Source of the DNA: DATKAS01 sp963733765
GTDB taxonomy: Bacteria > Actinomycetota > Acidimicrobiia > Acidimicrobiales > DATKAS01
NCBI GenBank assembly: GCA_963733765.1
Contig: CAVTEI010000003.1
Location: 558,001-622,000, forward strand
Direction of reading: 5' to 3'
Length of the DNA stretch: 64,000 nucleotides
Position 1 is the stretch's first letter, and every line of letters begins with the position of its first letter. A program made the position numbers and the translations under genes. The notes beneath the pieces were generated by a model. That model made no database searches, was not told where the DNA came from, and saw only the letters and a program-made list of their open reading frames with translations. This document shows positions 45,191-54,484 of the stretch, in pieces.

Positions 45191-45195
45191 CGCGG

Positions 45196-46173
45196 CTACG
45201 CGGCGCGGAAGGTGGCTCGGTAGGCCTGGGGCGTCGTACCGGTGACGCGGCGGAAGTGCATGCGCAACGTCGACGCCGCGCCGAAGCCGCATCGATCGGC
45301 GACGTGATCAACAGACAGGTCGGTCGTCTCGAGCATCCGGCGTGCCGCGAGGACGCGCTGTTGGAGCAGCCACTGCAATGGCGTGGTGCCGGCTGACGCA
45401 CGGAACCGACGCGCGAAGGTCCGCGACGACATCCGTGCGCGCCCCGCGAGCTGCTCGACAGTGAGCTCTTCGTCGAGATGGTGGATCGCCCAGTCGAGCG
45501 TCGCCGCGAGATCGTCGCAGTCACACGCCGAGACGGGCGCATCGACGTACTGCGCCTGGCCGCCCTCACGATGGGGCGGCACGATCATCCGCCGAGCGAA
45601 CACGTTGGCGACCTCGGCCCCGTGGTCTTGTCGCACCATGTAGAGGCACAGGTCGATCGCGGCGGCAGTGCCCGCCGACGTGAGCACGTCGCCCTCGTCG
45701 ATGTACAGCACCGACGGATCCACGTCGATCGACGGATAACGACGCGCGAGCTCGTCGGTGTACATCCAGTGTGTCGTGGCCCGCCGACCGTCGAGCAATC
45801 CGGCCGCGGCGAGCACGAACGCTCCCGAGCACAACGACGCGAGACGCGCTCCCCTCGCGTGCGCCCGCTGTAGCGCCTTGCACACCTCCGGGGGCGTCGG
45901 CATGTGCACCGGCCAGGCCGGCACGATCACCGTGTCGGCCCGATCGAGATCGTCGAGCGTGTACGGCATCTCGATGGTGAAGAGGTCGCCCTTCGTCGTG
46001 TGAGGACCGGAATGCACCCCGCACACCATGAAGTCGTACGCGGGCATTCCCATGTCCGATCGGTCGAGGCCGAACACCTCGCAGGGCACCGCGAGCTCGA
46101 AGACCGACGTCTGCTCGCAGACGATCACCGCCACCGTGTGCTGCACAGATGCGCTCTTACGTCGTGGGGCCAT
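45196..46173 (-). CDS. GlxA-type regulator (DJ-1/PfpI plus AraC HTH)
   Basis: This is 325 residues. The first ~190 form a DJ-1/PfpI-like domain (VAVIVCEQTSVFELAVPCEVFGLDRSDMG, DTVIVPAWPV, LASLCSGAFVLAAAGLLDGRRATTHWMYTDELARRYPSIDVDPSVLYIDEGDVLTSAGTAAAIDLCLYMVR), with Cys in SLCSGAF as the family nucleophile-elbow residue. The last ~100 form an AraC double helix-turn-helix (LDEELTVEQLAGRARMSSRTFARRFRASAGTTPLQWLLQQRVLAARRMLETTDLSVDHVADRCGFGAASTLRMHFRRVTGTTPQAYR). The start is preceded by TAGGAT seven bases away, so the mRNA may be leaderless. Confidence 0.9.
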   Translation of the reverse strand: MAPRRKSASVQHTVAVIVCEQTSVFELAVPCEVFGLDRSDMGMPAYDFMVCGVHSGPHTTKGDLFTIEMPYTLDDLDRADTVIVPAWPVHMPTPPEVCKALQRAHARGARLASLCSGAFVLAAAGLLDGRRATTHWMYTDELARRYPSIDVDPSVLYIDEGDVLTSAGTAAAIDLCLYMVRQDHGAEVANVFARRMIVPPHREGGQAQYVDAPVSACDCDDLAATLDWAIHHLDEELTVEQLAGRARMSSRTFARRFRASAGTTPLQWLLQQRVLAARRMLETTDLSVDHVADRCGFGAASTLRMHFRRVTGTTPQAYRATFRAA

Positions 46174-46206
46174 GGCAGGATCCTAACGCATATGGGCAGT
46201 CCTGCC
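46174..46206. promoter_or_regulatory. Inverted repeat between GlxA-type and DinB-family genes
   Basis: GGCAGGA (46174-46180) and TCCTGCC (46200-46206) form a perfect inverted repeat. A second inner palindrome, GGCAG-TC-CTGCC, spans 46195-46206. It lies in the 70-base divergent gap, directly at the GlxA start, so autoregulatory binding is plausible. The TAGGAT (minus, 46179-46184) may be the -10. Confidence 0.4.
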
Positions 46207-46243
46207 ACTCGTCGGACCGGGCGTCGCAGCGCACGATCGGGCC

Positions 46244-46753
46244 ATGGACCGAGAGATGCGCGAAGCCCTCATCGAGCAGTACGCGGCCGGCCCCGGAGTG
46301 GTGACCGCCGCCCTCGCCGGCGCCACCGAGCAAGAGCTCGACGCACGACCGTCACCGGACGAGTGGTCCGCGCGGGAGGTCGCTCATCACCTCGCGGACA
46401 GCGAGGCCACGTCGTACATCCGCATCCGCAAGCTCATTGCCGAGGACGACCCGATCATCCACGGGTACGACGAGGCGGAGTTCGCCCGCCGCCTGCACTA
46501 CGAACGCCCCATCGCGGCGTCGATCGCCGTGTTGAAAAGCGTCCGCTCCGCGACGGTCGAGCTGTTGCGCAGCCTCACTGAAGAGGAGTGGCAGCGCGGC
46601 GGTACGCACACCGAGAGCGGGCCGTACACCGTCGAGACCTGGCTCGCCATCTACGCCGCGCATGCACACGACCACGCGACACAGATCAGCCGAGCTCGAT
46701 CATCCGCCAACACCAACACTTCGTCGTCGGGAGGACGCCATGTTCTTCGTTGA
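46244..46753 (+). CDS. DinB-superfamily protein
   Basis: This is 169 residues. MREALIEQYAAGPGVVTAALAGATEQELDARPSPDEWSAREVAHHLADSEATSYIRIRKLIAEDDPIIHGYDEAEFARRLHYERPIAASIAVLKSVRSATVELLRSLTEEEWQRGGTHTESGPYTVETWLAIYAAHAHDHATQI is the DinB_2 four-helix bundle. Metal ligand His residues are at VAHHLADSE and AHAHDHATQI. These proteins are often thiol transferases in actinobacteria. Likely divergent partner of the GlxA-type gene. Confidence 0.85.
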   Translation: MDREMREALIEQYAAGPGVVTAALAGATEQELDARPSPDEWSAREVAHHLADSEATSYIRIRKLIAEDDPIIHGYDEAEFARRLHYERPIAASIAVLKSVRSATVELLRSLTEEEWQRGGTHTESGPYTVETWLAIYAAHAHDHATQISRARSSANTNTSSSGGRHVLR

Positions 46754-46910
46754 ATGTGCTTCGCACGACAGCGGGTTCGTCCTGCTGAACATCGACCGCA
46801 TCATCGCCACCCGCAACACGCGTGACGGCATTGAGCTCGACTGGGAGTGCTGGTGCGGGAACCGCGGCACGTGGCGTCCGCGCCATGACGCAGCCCCGGC
46901 GGCCGCGTGA
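46740..46910 (+). CDS. 56-residue hypothetical protein
   Basis: MFFVECASHDSGFVLLNIDRIIATRNTRDGIELDWECWCGNRGTWRPRH from ATG 46740, preceded by GGGAGGA. The start lies inside the end of the DinB-family gene, so the two may be translationally coupled. The C-x-C pair (CWCG) with an upstream Cys could bind zinc. I recognise similar short actinobacterial proteins but not a named family. Confidence 0.6.
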   Translation: MFFVECASHDSGFVLLNIDRIIATRNTRDGIELDWECWCGNRGTWRPRHDAAPAAA

Positions 46911-46913
46911 CTG

Positions 46914-47705
46914 TCAGCTCACTCGGTAGACGTTGAGTCGCTGCTTGCCGAACTTCTTGCAGTCCGGCCACGTCATCCAGAGGTCGAGGGTGTTGCCCTT
47001 GATCCCGCCACCGATGTCGAGCGCGGTGCGGTAGCCGATCCCTTCGACCCAAATTCGGGTGTGCAGCGGAATGACCCTCGGGTCGACGGCAACGACGTCG
47101 GGGCCAGTCGGTTCACCCGAATACGTCGTCCCGACGATCACGTAGCACACGACCGTGAACTCGCCGAGCGGCACCGAGCCCGCGGGCTCGCCGTCACCGA
47201 CGGGAGCGGCGATCGTTGGCGGCGTCGCAGCAGTGGCGAGAGCAGTGGTGACCACGGCGGCTGTGGTCGACGACGCGCCGGCGATGGCGGCCGCGGTCGT
47301 GGCAACCGCAGTCGACGGAGGCGCGGTCGGAGCAGGCGCGGCGCGCACGGGAACTGGCGCGGCCGTCGTGGCAATGGACTCGGGCGGGGGCGGTGCCGGT
47401 GCCTCCACGACGGCGGCGCCCGGCGCGATTCCCCCGGCCAGCGGCACACCGGCCGCCTGTGCGGCGTCGATCTCGACCTCGGTTGCGGTCACCGAGTAGG
47501 CCGCGAGCTCCGGGCCGACCGCGGCGACCGTCTCGGAGCCGCCGCTACCCCTCGTGCCCTGCAATGCGAGCGCGGCCACGGTGAGGAGCGCTGCGACCAG
47601 CAGCACCGGCAGCGGCACCCGCGGGATTGGGCGACGTTGCGCGAACACGGGGCGGCGGTGCCGCCAGCGACGCCTCCGGTGGAGGCGCGCGGTTCGAAGA
47701 TGCAT
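46914..47705 (-). CDS. Secreted 3D-domain cell-wall protein
   Basis: This is 263 residues. The basic N-terminus and hydrophobic helix (VPLPVLLVAALLTVAALAL) act as a signal anchor. A ~130-residue Ala/Pro/Thr linker follows. The C-terminal ~70 residues are a 3D domain: VVCYVIVGTTYSGEPTGPDVVAVDPRVIPLHTRIWVEGIGYRTALDIGGGIKGNTLDLWM, with the three Asp (VAVDP, TALDIGG, LDLWM) that give the family its name, as in MltA/Rpf-associated lytic enzymes. It is likely a murein-acting or resuscitation-related protein at the cell wall. Confidence 0.8.
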   Translation of the reverse strand: MHLRTARLHRRRRWRHRRPVFAQRRPIPRVPLPVLLVAALLTVAALALQGTRGSGGSETVAAVGPELAAYSVTATEVEIDAAQAAGVPLAGGIAPGAAVVEAPAPPPPESIATTAAPVPVRAAPAPTAPPSTAVATTAAAIAGASSTTAAVVTTALATAATPPTIAAPVGDGEPAGSVPLGEFTVVCYVIVGTTYSGEPTGPDVVAVDPRVIPLHTRIWVEGIGYRTALDIGGGIKGNTLDLWMTWPDCKKFGKQRLNVYRVS

Positions 47706-47896
47706 TCTGAGCGGTTTCTCCCTCCCGCCGGGTGGCGCTCCGCGTCATCGAGTGCGCTGGCGTCGCGGGGGAGATCACGACTGCACTCGACCACCGCTCC
47801 CGGCACGGGACCTATGGTCTGGAGCCCATGGGTCTAGCCCCGGTGCCCCTGAGGCGCAACTGGAGGGCCAGAAACCCTTCAGATTCGGGCGAAAAC

Positions 47897-47988
47897 TGGC
47901 GGAGAGGGTGGGATTTGAACCCACGGACGAGCTTGCACCCGTCAACGCCTTAGCAGGGCGCCCCATTCGGCCTCTCTGGCACCTCTCC
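47897..47988 (-). tRNA. tRNA-Ser(GCT)
   Basis: A 92-nt class II tRNA read minus: acceptor GGAGAGG with CCTCTCC, anticodon stem CGCCC with GGGCG-type pairing around CTGCTAA giving GCT, long variable arm (TTGACGGGTGCAAGCTCGT), T-loop GGGTTCAAATCCC, encoded CCA. The intergenic stretch upstream carries no gene. Confidence 0.95.
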
Positions 47989-48006
47989 GGGGTGAATCGT
48001 ACTGGT

Positions 48007-48033
48007 CAGTCGAAGACGCTCAGTCGAAGACGC

Positions 48034-48045
<12 letters not shown>
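48007..48045 (+). repeat. 14-bp tandem repeat at the purU 3' end
   Basis: CAGTCGAAGACGCT occurs at 48007 and 48021 and again, partly, at 48035. It covers the last codons and the stop of purU (read minus, GTCTTCGACTGA), so the stop-codon region was copied at least twice downstream of the gene. Confidence 0.8.
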
Positions 48046-48885
<840 letters not shown>

Positions 48886-48955
48886 CCGCACAAGGATGGC
48901 GCAACCCACCGCCGAGTCCGGGAACGGAGACGGGCCGCGCCTACCCTGACTCGCC

Positions 48956-51333
48956 GTGAAGACGGTGGGGGGCGCGGCGGAGTCAACGTCCGCGGCCGCG
49001 CCGACCGAATCCGCGACACCCACCTTCCGACCTGACGGCATCACGTTCGCCGTCGTCGCGGTCGTCGCGTTCGCGACCCTCGCGCTGCAGGTGCTGCTGA
49101 CGCGCATCCTCGCTGCGCTCGTCTTCTACCACTTCAGCTTCCTTGCGATCTCGCTCGCGTTGCTCGGGACGGGAGCCGGCGGGCTGTACGTCTCGCTGCG
49201 GCCTCCGCCGCCGAACCGGTTCGCCCTACGCGTGCTCCTGTCCGGATGGACAGCCGTTCTCGCGGTCACGTTGACGCTCGTCCCGGTCGTGATCGTCCGG
49301 CTGAACTTCGACTACAGCGACGGTCTGTCGGCGCACTTCGTCTTCGCGATGACCATCGCCTGCATCGCGTCTGCATTGCCATCGTTCGCGGCGGGCGTGG
49401 TCATCGCCATGGCGATCCGGTCGCACGCCGAGGCCGTCAACCGCGTGTACGCCGTCGACCTGGTCGCCGCCGGTCTCGGCGCGCTGCTCATCGTCCCGGC
49501 GATCTGGCTCGTCAGCCCTCCCGACCTGGTCGTCACGCTCGGATTGCTTGCGGCGGTAGCCGCTGTCGCGGCGGCGCCCGACCTCCGGGCCCGGCGGTGG
49601 GCTGGCCTCGCCGGGGTAGTGCCGGTCGTCGTGCTGATCGCGGCGCCGCTGACCTCGATCGTCACCGTGCCGGTGCCCGGGCTCGATCTCGCCGGCACCC
49701 TCCGATCCGAGACGTGGACGCCGCTGTCACGCGTCATCGGCGTGATCCCCCAAGAGGCGAGTGCGTTCGGCCTGGTGTTCTACGACCGGGTCAGCGCGCC
49801 GGTGATCCCCTACCGGGTGGGCACACCGTCGCCCGACTGGCGCACGCTGCAGCTCGGACCGCAGACGATCCCGACCGAGCTCGGTCAGACCGGCAAGTCG
49901 TTGGTGATCGGCGGTGGTGGCGGACGCGACATCCACAACCTCCGCTCGGCCGGGGTGAACGAGATCGACGTCATCGAGCTCAACGAGGGCATCCGCCAGA
50001 TCGTCGACGAGGACATGTTCGCGTTCTCGGGCGCTCCGTACGCGTTGCCGGGTGTGCAGACGACGATCGGCGACGGACGGTCGATCCTCGCTCAGCGCGA
50101 CGACTATGCGCAGATCCAGATGAGCTTCACCGACTCGCTGAGCGCGGGCGGTGCCGCGGCGCTACGCGCTGAGCGAGAACAACCTGTACACGATCGAGGC
50201 GTTCCAGGAGTACCTGGATCACCTCAGCCCCGGCGGCATGCTCGCCGTGACCCGGCTGCATCAGCTCGTCGGTGACGAGGCGCTGCGCGCGACCGTGCTC
50301 GCGCTCGAAGCGCTCCGCCGCGACGGTGTCGAGAACCCGGAAGACCACGTCGTCGTGGTGCTCGGGCGCGACCTGTTCAACGCGCTGTTCGGCACCGTGC
50401 TCGTGCGCAACGAGCCGTTCACCGAGAACGAGCTCGCCGAGATCCGGCTGCTCGCCGACGAGCGCGGCGAGGGCGTCGCGTTCGCGCCTGGTGGGCCCTA
50501 TCAGCTGGAGTGGGCCGATCTCGCGGCAGCGGAGAGCCCCACCGAGTTCTGCCACTCATACCGACTCGACGTGTGCCCGCCGACCGACGACCGTCCGTTC
50601 TTCTTCAACATGAAGCGCCTGCGCGACCTCGGCGACCAGATGGACGGCTACTCCTACGCCGTGGACCCTGTGCTCATCCTGTTTCTCGCGTTCGCGGTGA
50701 TCGTCGTGTTGGCGACGCTCGGCTACGTGGTGCCGCTGTTGCTCGCTCGCCACGTCGCGCGGCCGCCGCCGAGCGCGCTCGCGTACTTCGTGTTCATCGG
50801 GCTGGGTTTCCTGCTCGTCGAAGCGGTCTTCATCCAGCGGTTCGTGCTCATGCTGGGCTACCCGACCTACAGCCTCTCGGTCGTGCTGGCCTCGCTGCTC
50901 GCGTTCACCGGCTTCGGCTCATGGCTCAGCGCGCGCTGGCCCGACGCCGCGCCGTGGGTTGGTCATCTCCCTAGCCACGGCGACGGTGCTCATCGCGGCG
51001 TCTGCGTTCGTCTTGCCCGAGCTCGTCGAGGCGTTGATCGCGGCGCCGTTCAGTGTTCGCGTCTCCGTGACGGTCGCGGTGATCGCGCCGTTCGGCATCA
51101 CGATGGGGATGGCGATGCCCATCGGGCTGCGCCGCTACGAGGCACTCCATCCCGGTGGCGTGCCGTTCGCATGGGCGGCCAACGGGTTCGCCTCGGTCGT
51201 GGCCGCCGCGCTGGCCACCGTCCTGGCGTTGCTCTTCGGGTTCACCGTGACCACGCTGGCAGGTGCCCTCTGTTACGCAGCAGCCCTCGCGCACGCCGCA
51301 TGGGGACGCTGGGCGAACACGACCGCCGCGTAG
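48956..51333 (+). CDS. Membrane-embedded spermidine-synthase-like protein (two frameshifts)
   Basis: A GTG-started ~790-residue protein: an N-terminal block of about seven membrane helices (FAVVAVVAFATLALQVLLTRILAALVFYHFSFLAISLALLGTGAGGLYVSLRP...), a cytosolic Rossmann domain with SLVIGGGGGRDIHNLRSAGVNEIDVIELNEGIRQIV, and a second membrane block (VLILFLAFAVIVVLATLGYVVPLLL, YFVFIGLGFLLVEAVFIQRFVLML...). The middle resembles SpeE/Rossmann methyltransferases, but the polyamine-site residues are not certain. Frames shift at about 50162 (dropping one C gives GGAAAYALSENNLYT) and 50955. Function unknown. Confidence 0.75.
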
Positions 51334-51343
51334 CCTGGAACCC

Positions 51344-51431
51344 GGAGGGGTGGCAGAGCGGACGAATGCAGTGGTCTTGAAAACCACCGGATGGCGACAT
51401 CCCGCGGGTTCGAATCCCGCCCCCTCCGCCA
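51344..51431 (+). tRNA. tRNA-Ser(TGA)
   Basis: An 88-nt class II tRNA: GGAGGGG acceptor with CCCCTCC, anticodon loop CTTGAAA giving TGA, variable arm (CGGATGGCGACATCCC), GGGTTCGAATCCC T-arm, encoded CCA at 51429-51431. It starts eleven bases after the membrane protein's stop. Confidence 0.95.
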
Positions 51432-51493
51432 CCAGCCGATTCTCTTGGCGCCGTGGGGTGTGAGAGACCCTCGGACGCCAAGAAACCAGTTGG

Positions 51494-52450
51494 CTAGCGG
51501 ATCTGACTGCGGAGCGACGCGATCCACGACTCGGCGTCGCGCCACGCGTTGTCGGCTTGCGCGCGCACTGCCTCGCCGTGATCGCCTCCTGCGGGATACG
51601 ACCCGAGGAACTTCACGCCGCCCTGCTTGCTGTGCAACCCACGGAGCGCGTCGGCCACGACCTCGTCGGCGATGTGGCCTTCCATGTCGATGATGAAGCA
51701 GTAGTCGCCGAGGCCGCCTGACTTCGTGGGTCGGCTCTCGAGCTTGTTGAGGTTGATGCGGCGCGCTGCGAACTCCTGGAGGATCGAGATCAGGCTGCCC
51801 GGCGCGTTCGCCCGCTGGTACACGACGACCGAGGTCTTGTCGTGTCCGGTCGGCGCAGCCACACCGTCACGCGCCACCGCGACGAACCGCGTCTGGTTGC
51901 CGTCGTGGTCGGCGACGTCGGCGGCGATGACCTCGAGGCCGTAGAGCTTGCCGGCAAGCGGCGGAGCGATCGCCGCCGTCCCCGGCGGATGCTCCTCCCC
52001 CACGGTCTGCGCGGCCTCGGCGGTCGAGTTCGACGCGACCAGCTCCACCTGGGGCAGCTCGCGGGTGAGGAACTCGTGGCACTGCGCGGTCGCGACCGGG
52101 ATCGACACCACGCGCCGGATGTCGCTCAGCGCGGTGCCCGACGGTGCGAGCAGGCAGAGCTGCACGTCGAGCACAACCTCGCGCTGGATCAGCAAGTCGT
52201 GCGTGAACGCAAGGCGGTCGATCGTCGCATTGACCGATCCTTCGATCGAGTTCTCGATCGGGACGAAGCCGAGATCGACCTCGCCCGCCTCGGTCGCCAC
52301 GAGCACGTCACCGATCGACGTGATCGGCACCAGCTCACCGAGGGCGAGGTCGGGCTGCGTGAGCAGCGCCTGCTCGGTGAAAGTGCCGAGCGGTCCGAGA
52401 AACCCGATACGGAGCGCGGACGGACCACCTGAAGTGCCACTCGAGGTCAC
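51494..52450 (-). CDS. pheA: Prephenate dehydratase
   Basis: This is 318 residues from GTG 52450, chosen because GxLGPxGTFTEQA starts soon after. The PDT domain reads LRIGFLGPLGTFTEQALL, DLGFVPIENSIEGSVNATIDRLAF, ASNSTAEAAQTVGEE, and NQTRFVAVARD, the TRF motif that binds prephenate. The ACT domain reads TSVVVYQRANAPGSLISILQEFAARRINLNKLESRPTKSGGLGDYCFIIDMEGH, with the ESRP motif for phenylalanine feedback. It converts prephenate to phenylpyruvate. The divergent larB starts 20 bases away. Confidence 0.95.
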   Translation of the reverse strand: MTSSGTSGGPSALRIGFLGPLGTFTEQALLTQPDLALGELVPITSIGDVLVATEAGEVDLGFVPIENSIEGSVNATIDRLAFTHDLLIQREVVLDVQLCLLAPSGTALSDIRRVVSIPVATAQCHEFLTRELPQVELVASNSTAEAAQTVGEEHPPGTAAIAPPLAGKLYGLEVIAADVADHDGNQTRFVAVARDGVAAPTGHDKTSVVVYQRANAPGSLISILQEFAARRINLNKLESRPTKSGGLGDYCFIIDMEGHIADEVVADALRGLHSKQGGVKFLGSYPAGGDHGEAVRAQADNAWRDAESWIASLRSQIR

Positions 52451-52469
52451 GACGGGCCAGGATAGTGAC

Positions 52470-53237
52470 GTGAACGAAGCGGACTTGAGAGATCTGCTCG
52501 ACGATGTCCGGTCGGGCATCGTCGATCCGGACGAAGCCGTCGCGCTGCTTCGGCGGCTGCCGTTCGCAGATCTCGGCTTCGCTCGCGTCGATCATCACCG
52601 TGCGATCCGGTCCGGCTTGCCCGAAGCGATCTATGGCCCCGGCAAGACCCCCGAGCAATGCGTCGCGATCGTCGAGGAGCTGCTCGCCGGCGGTGCCCGC
52701 CCGGTCGTCCTTACCCGGGCCGATGACGACCAGATCGCCGCGGTGCTCGCGGCCCACCCGACCGGTCAGCGCGACGGCGCGACGATCGTGTGGAACCCGC
52801 TGCCCCGAGACCGTCCCGAGCGCGTGATGGTGATCACCGCCGGCACTTCTGACCTCCCGGTCGCCGACGAGTGCGCGGCGATCCTCCAAGCCCACGGTCT
52901 CGCGCCACAACGCATCACCGATGCGGGCGTCGCGGGCGTGCACCGGTTGCTCGTCCACACGGAGGAGCTCAGCCGGGCCGACGTCGTCGTGGTGGTCGCC
53001 GGCATGGAGGGCGCTCTGGCGAGCCTCGTCGGTGGCCTCACGCCCGCGCCCGTCATCGCCGTCCCGTCGAGCGTCGGCTACGGCGCCGGCTTCCAAGGCA
53101 TCACCGCGCTGCTCGCGATGCTCTCGTCGTGCGCGGCCGGCGTCACGGTCGTCGGCATCGACAACGGGTTCGGCGCCGCGTGCGCGGCGCTTCGCCTTTG
53201 CACCGTGCACGACCGATCTCGCGCGACCTTCACGTGA
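52470..53237 (+). CDS. larB: Nickel-pincer cofactor biosynthesis carboxylase LarB
   Basis: This is 255 residues from GTG 52470. The N-terminal helical part (DLRDLLDDVRSGIVDPDEAVALLRRLPFADLGFARVDHHRAIRSGLPEAIYGPGKTPEQ) and the PurE-like C-terminal part (VMVITAGTSDLPVADECAAILQAHG, SRADVVVVVAGMEGALASLVGGLTPAPVIAVPSSVGYGAGFQGITALLAMLSSCAAGVTVVGIDNGFGAACAA) are diagnostic. LarB carboxylates nicotinic acid adenine dinucleotide and hydrolyses its phosphoanhydride. It is followed by larC; larE and a lactate racemase (larA) are not in the window. Confidence 0.92.
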   Translation: MNEADLRDLLDDVRSGIVDPDEAVALLRRLPFADLGFARVDHHRAIRSGLPEAIYGPGKTPEQCVAIVEELLAGGARPVVLTRADDDQIAAVLAAHPTGQRDGATIVWNPLPRDRPERVMVITAGTSDLPVADECAAILQAHGLAPQRITDAGVAGVHRLLVHTEELSRADVVVVVAGMEGALASLVGGLTPAPVIAVPSSVGYGAGFQGITALLAMLSSCAAGVTVVGIDNGFGAACAALRLCTVHDRSRATFT

Positions 53238-53247
53238 CGAGTCTGAC

Positions 53248-54471
53248 GTGACGACCGTCGCCTGGTTCCACTGCTTCTGCGGCATCGCCGGCGACATGGC
53301 CCTCGGCAGTCTCATCGACGCGGGCGCCGACCTCGACGAAGTGCGGGAGCTGTGCGGACGCATCCCCGTCGGAGGATGGGCCCTCGACGCCGAATCGGTG
53401 CAGCGCGGCGGCGTCGGCGCGACGCACGTCATGGTCCACACCGAGGAGAGCGGCGTCGTGCGCACGGCCGGGCACATCTCCGCGCTCATCGAAGAAGCCC
53501 GGCTGCCCGAACGAGTGCGACGCCGCGCGCTCGGCACCTTCGATGCGCTCGCGCAGGCTGAAGGCCACCTCCACCGCCGTCCCCCTGAACAAGTGCACTT
53601 CCATGAGGTCGGCGGCCTCGACGCGATCGTCGACGTCGTCGGCACGTGTGCCGCGCTCGAGCTCCTTGGGGTAGACGAGGTGCACTCGAGCCCCGTGGCG
53701 AACGGCATCGGGATGGTGCGCGCCGCGCACGGCCTGCTCCCGAACCCGGCGCCTGCTGTCGTCGAGCTGCTACGCGGTGCGCCGACCTTCGGTGTCGACA
53801 TCGCCGCCGAGCTCACGACTCCGACGGGAGCGGCTCTGCTCGCGGCGAACGTATCCAGGTGGGGACCGATCCCGATGATGACGATCGCGTCGACCGGATT
53901 CGGAGCCGGCACGCGTGAGCTCGACGCCCGACCGAACCTCACGCAGGTCGTCGTCGGCACGCTGAGCGAGTCGTTGCAGGCGGGGCAGCCCGTCACGTTG
54001 CTCGAGGTCAACGTCGACGACGCGACAGGAGAGACGCTCGCCCACACGATCGCGATGCTCATGGAGGTCGGCGCACACGACGCGTGGGTGTCGTCGATCG
54101 TGATGAAGAAGGGACGACCGGCGCACACCGTGAGCGCCTTGTGCGATCCGAGCCTCGCCGCGCAGATCGCGCGCACGCTCACCTCGGAGACCGGTTCGCT
54201 CGGCGTGCGCGGACAGACGCTCGAACGCTGGCCGGCAACGCGGCGCGAGGACGAAGTCGACGTCGACGGCAACATCGTGCGCGTGAAAGTCGGACCCGGC
54301 CGGATCAAAGTCGAGCACGAGGACGCGGCGCGCGCCGCACGCCGACTCCGGCTGCCGCTGCGGGAGGTGGTGTCGCGCGCTGAGGAAGAGTGGCGGCGCT
54401 CCGATGCCGAAGCCGAGCCGGGTCAGGTGCACCTCAGCTCGGTGCCGCCGCCCGACGACGACGCCGGATGA
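53248..54471 (+). CDS. larC: Nickel insertase LarC (single ORF)
   Basis: This is 407 residues from GTG 53248, ten bases after larB. VTTVAWFHCFCGIAGDMALGSLIDAGADLDEVRELCGRIP, LHRRPPEQVHFHEVGGLDAIVDVVGTCAALELLGVDEVHSSPVANGIGMVRAAHGLLPNPAPAVVELLRGAP, and LLEVNVDDATGETLAHTIAMLMEVGAHDAWVSSIVMKKGRPAHTVSALC are signature blocks of LarC (DUF111). It uses CTP to insert nickel into the pincer nucleotide. In lactobacilli larC is split into two frames joined by programmed frameshifting; here it is one uninterrupted frame. Confidence 0.93.
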   Translation: MTTVAWFHCFCGIAGDMALGSLIDAGADLDEVRELCGRIPVGGWALDAESVQRGGVGATHVMVHTEESGVVRTAGHISALIEEARLPERVRRRALGTFDALAQAEGHLHRRPPEQVHFHEVGGLDAIVDVVGTCAALELLGVDEVHSSPVANGIGMVRAAHGLLPNPAPAVVELLRGAPTFGVDIAAELTTPTGAALLAANVSRWGPIPMMTIASTGFGAGTRELDARPNLTQVVVGTLSESLQAGQPVTLLEVNVDDATGETLAHTIAMLMEVGAHDAWVSSIVMKKGRPAHTVSALCDPSLAAQIARTLTSETGSLGVRGQTLERWPATRREDEVDVDGNIVRVKVGPGRIKVEHEDAARAARRLRLPLREVVSRAEEEWRRSDAEAEPGQVHLSSVPPPDDDAG

Positions 54472-54484
54472 GCCCCGCCGGTTC

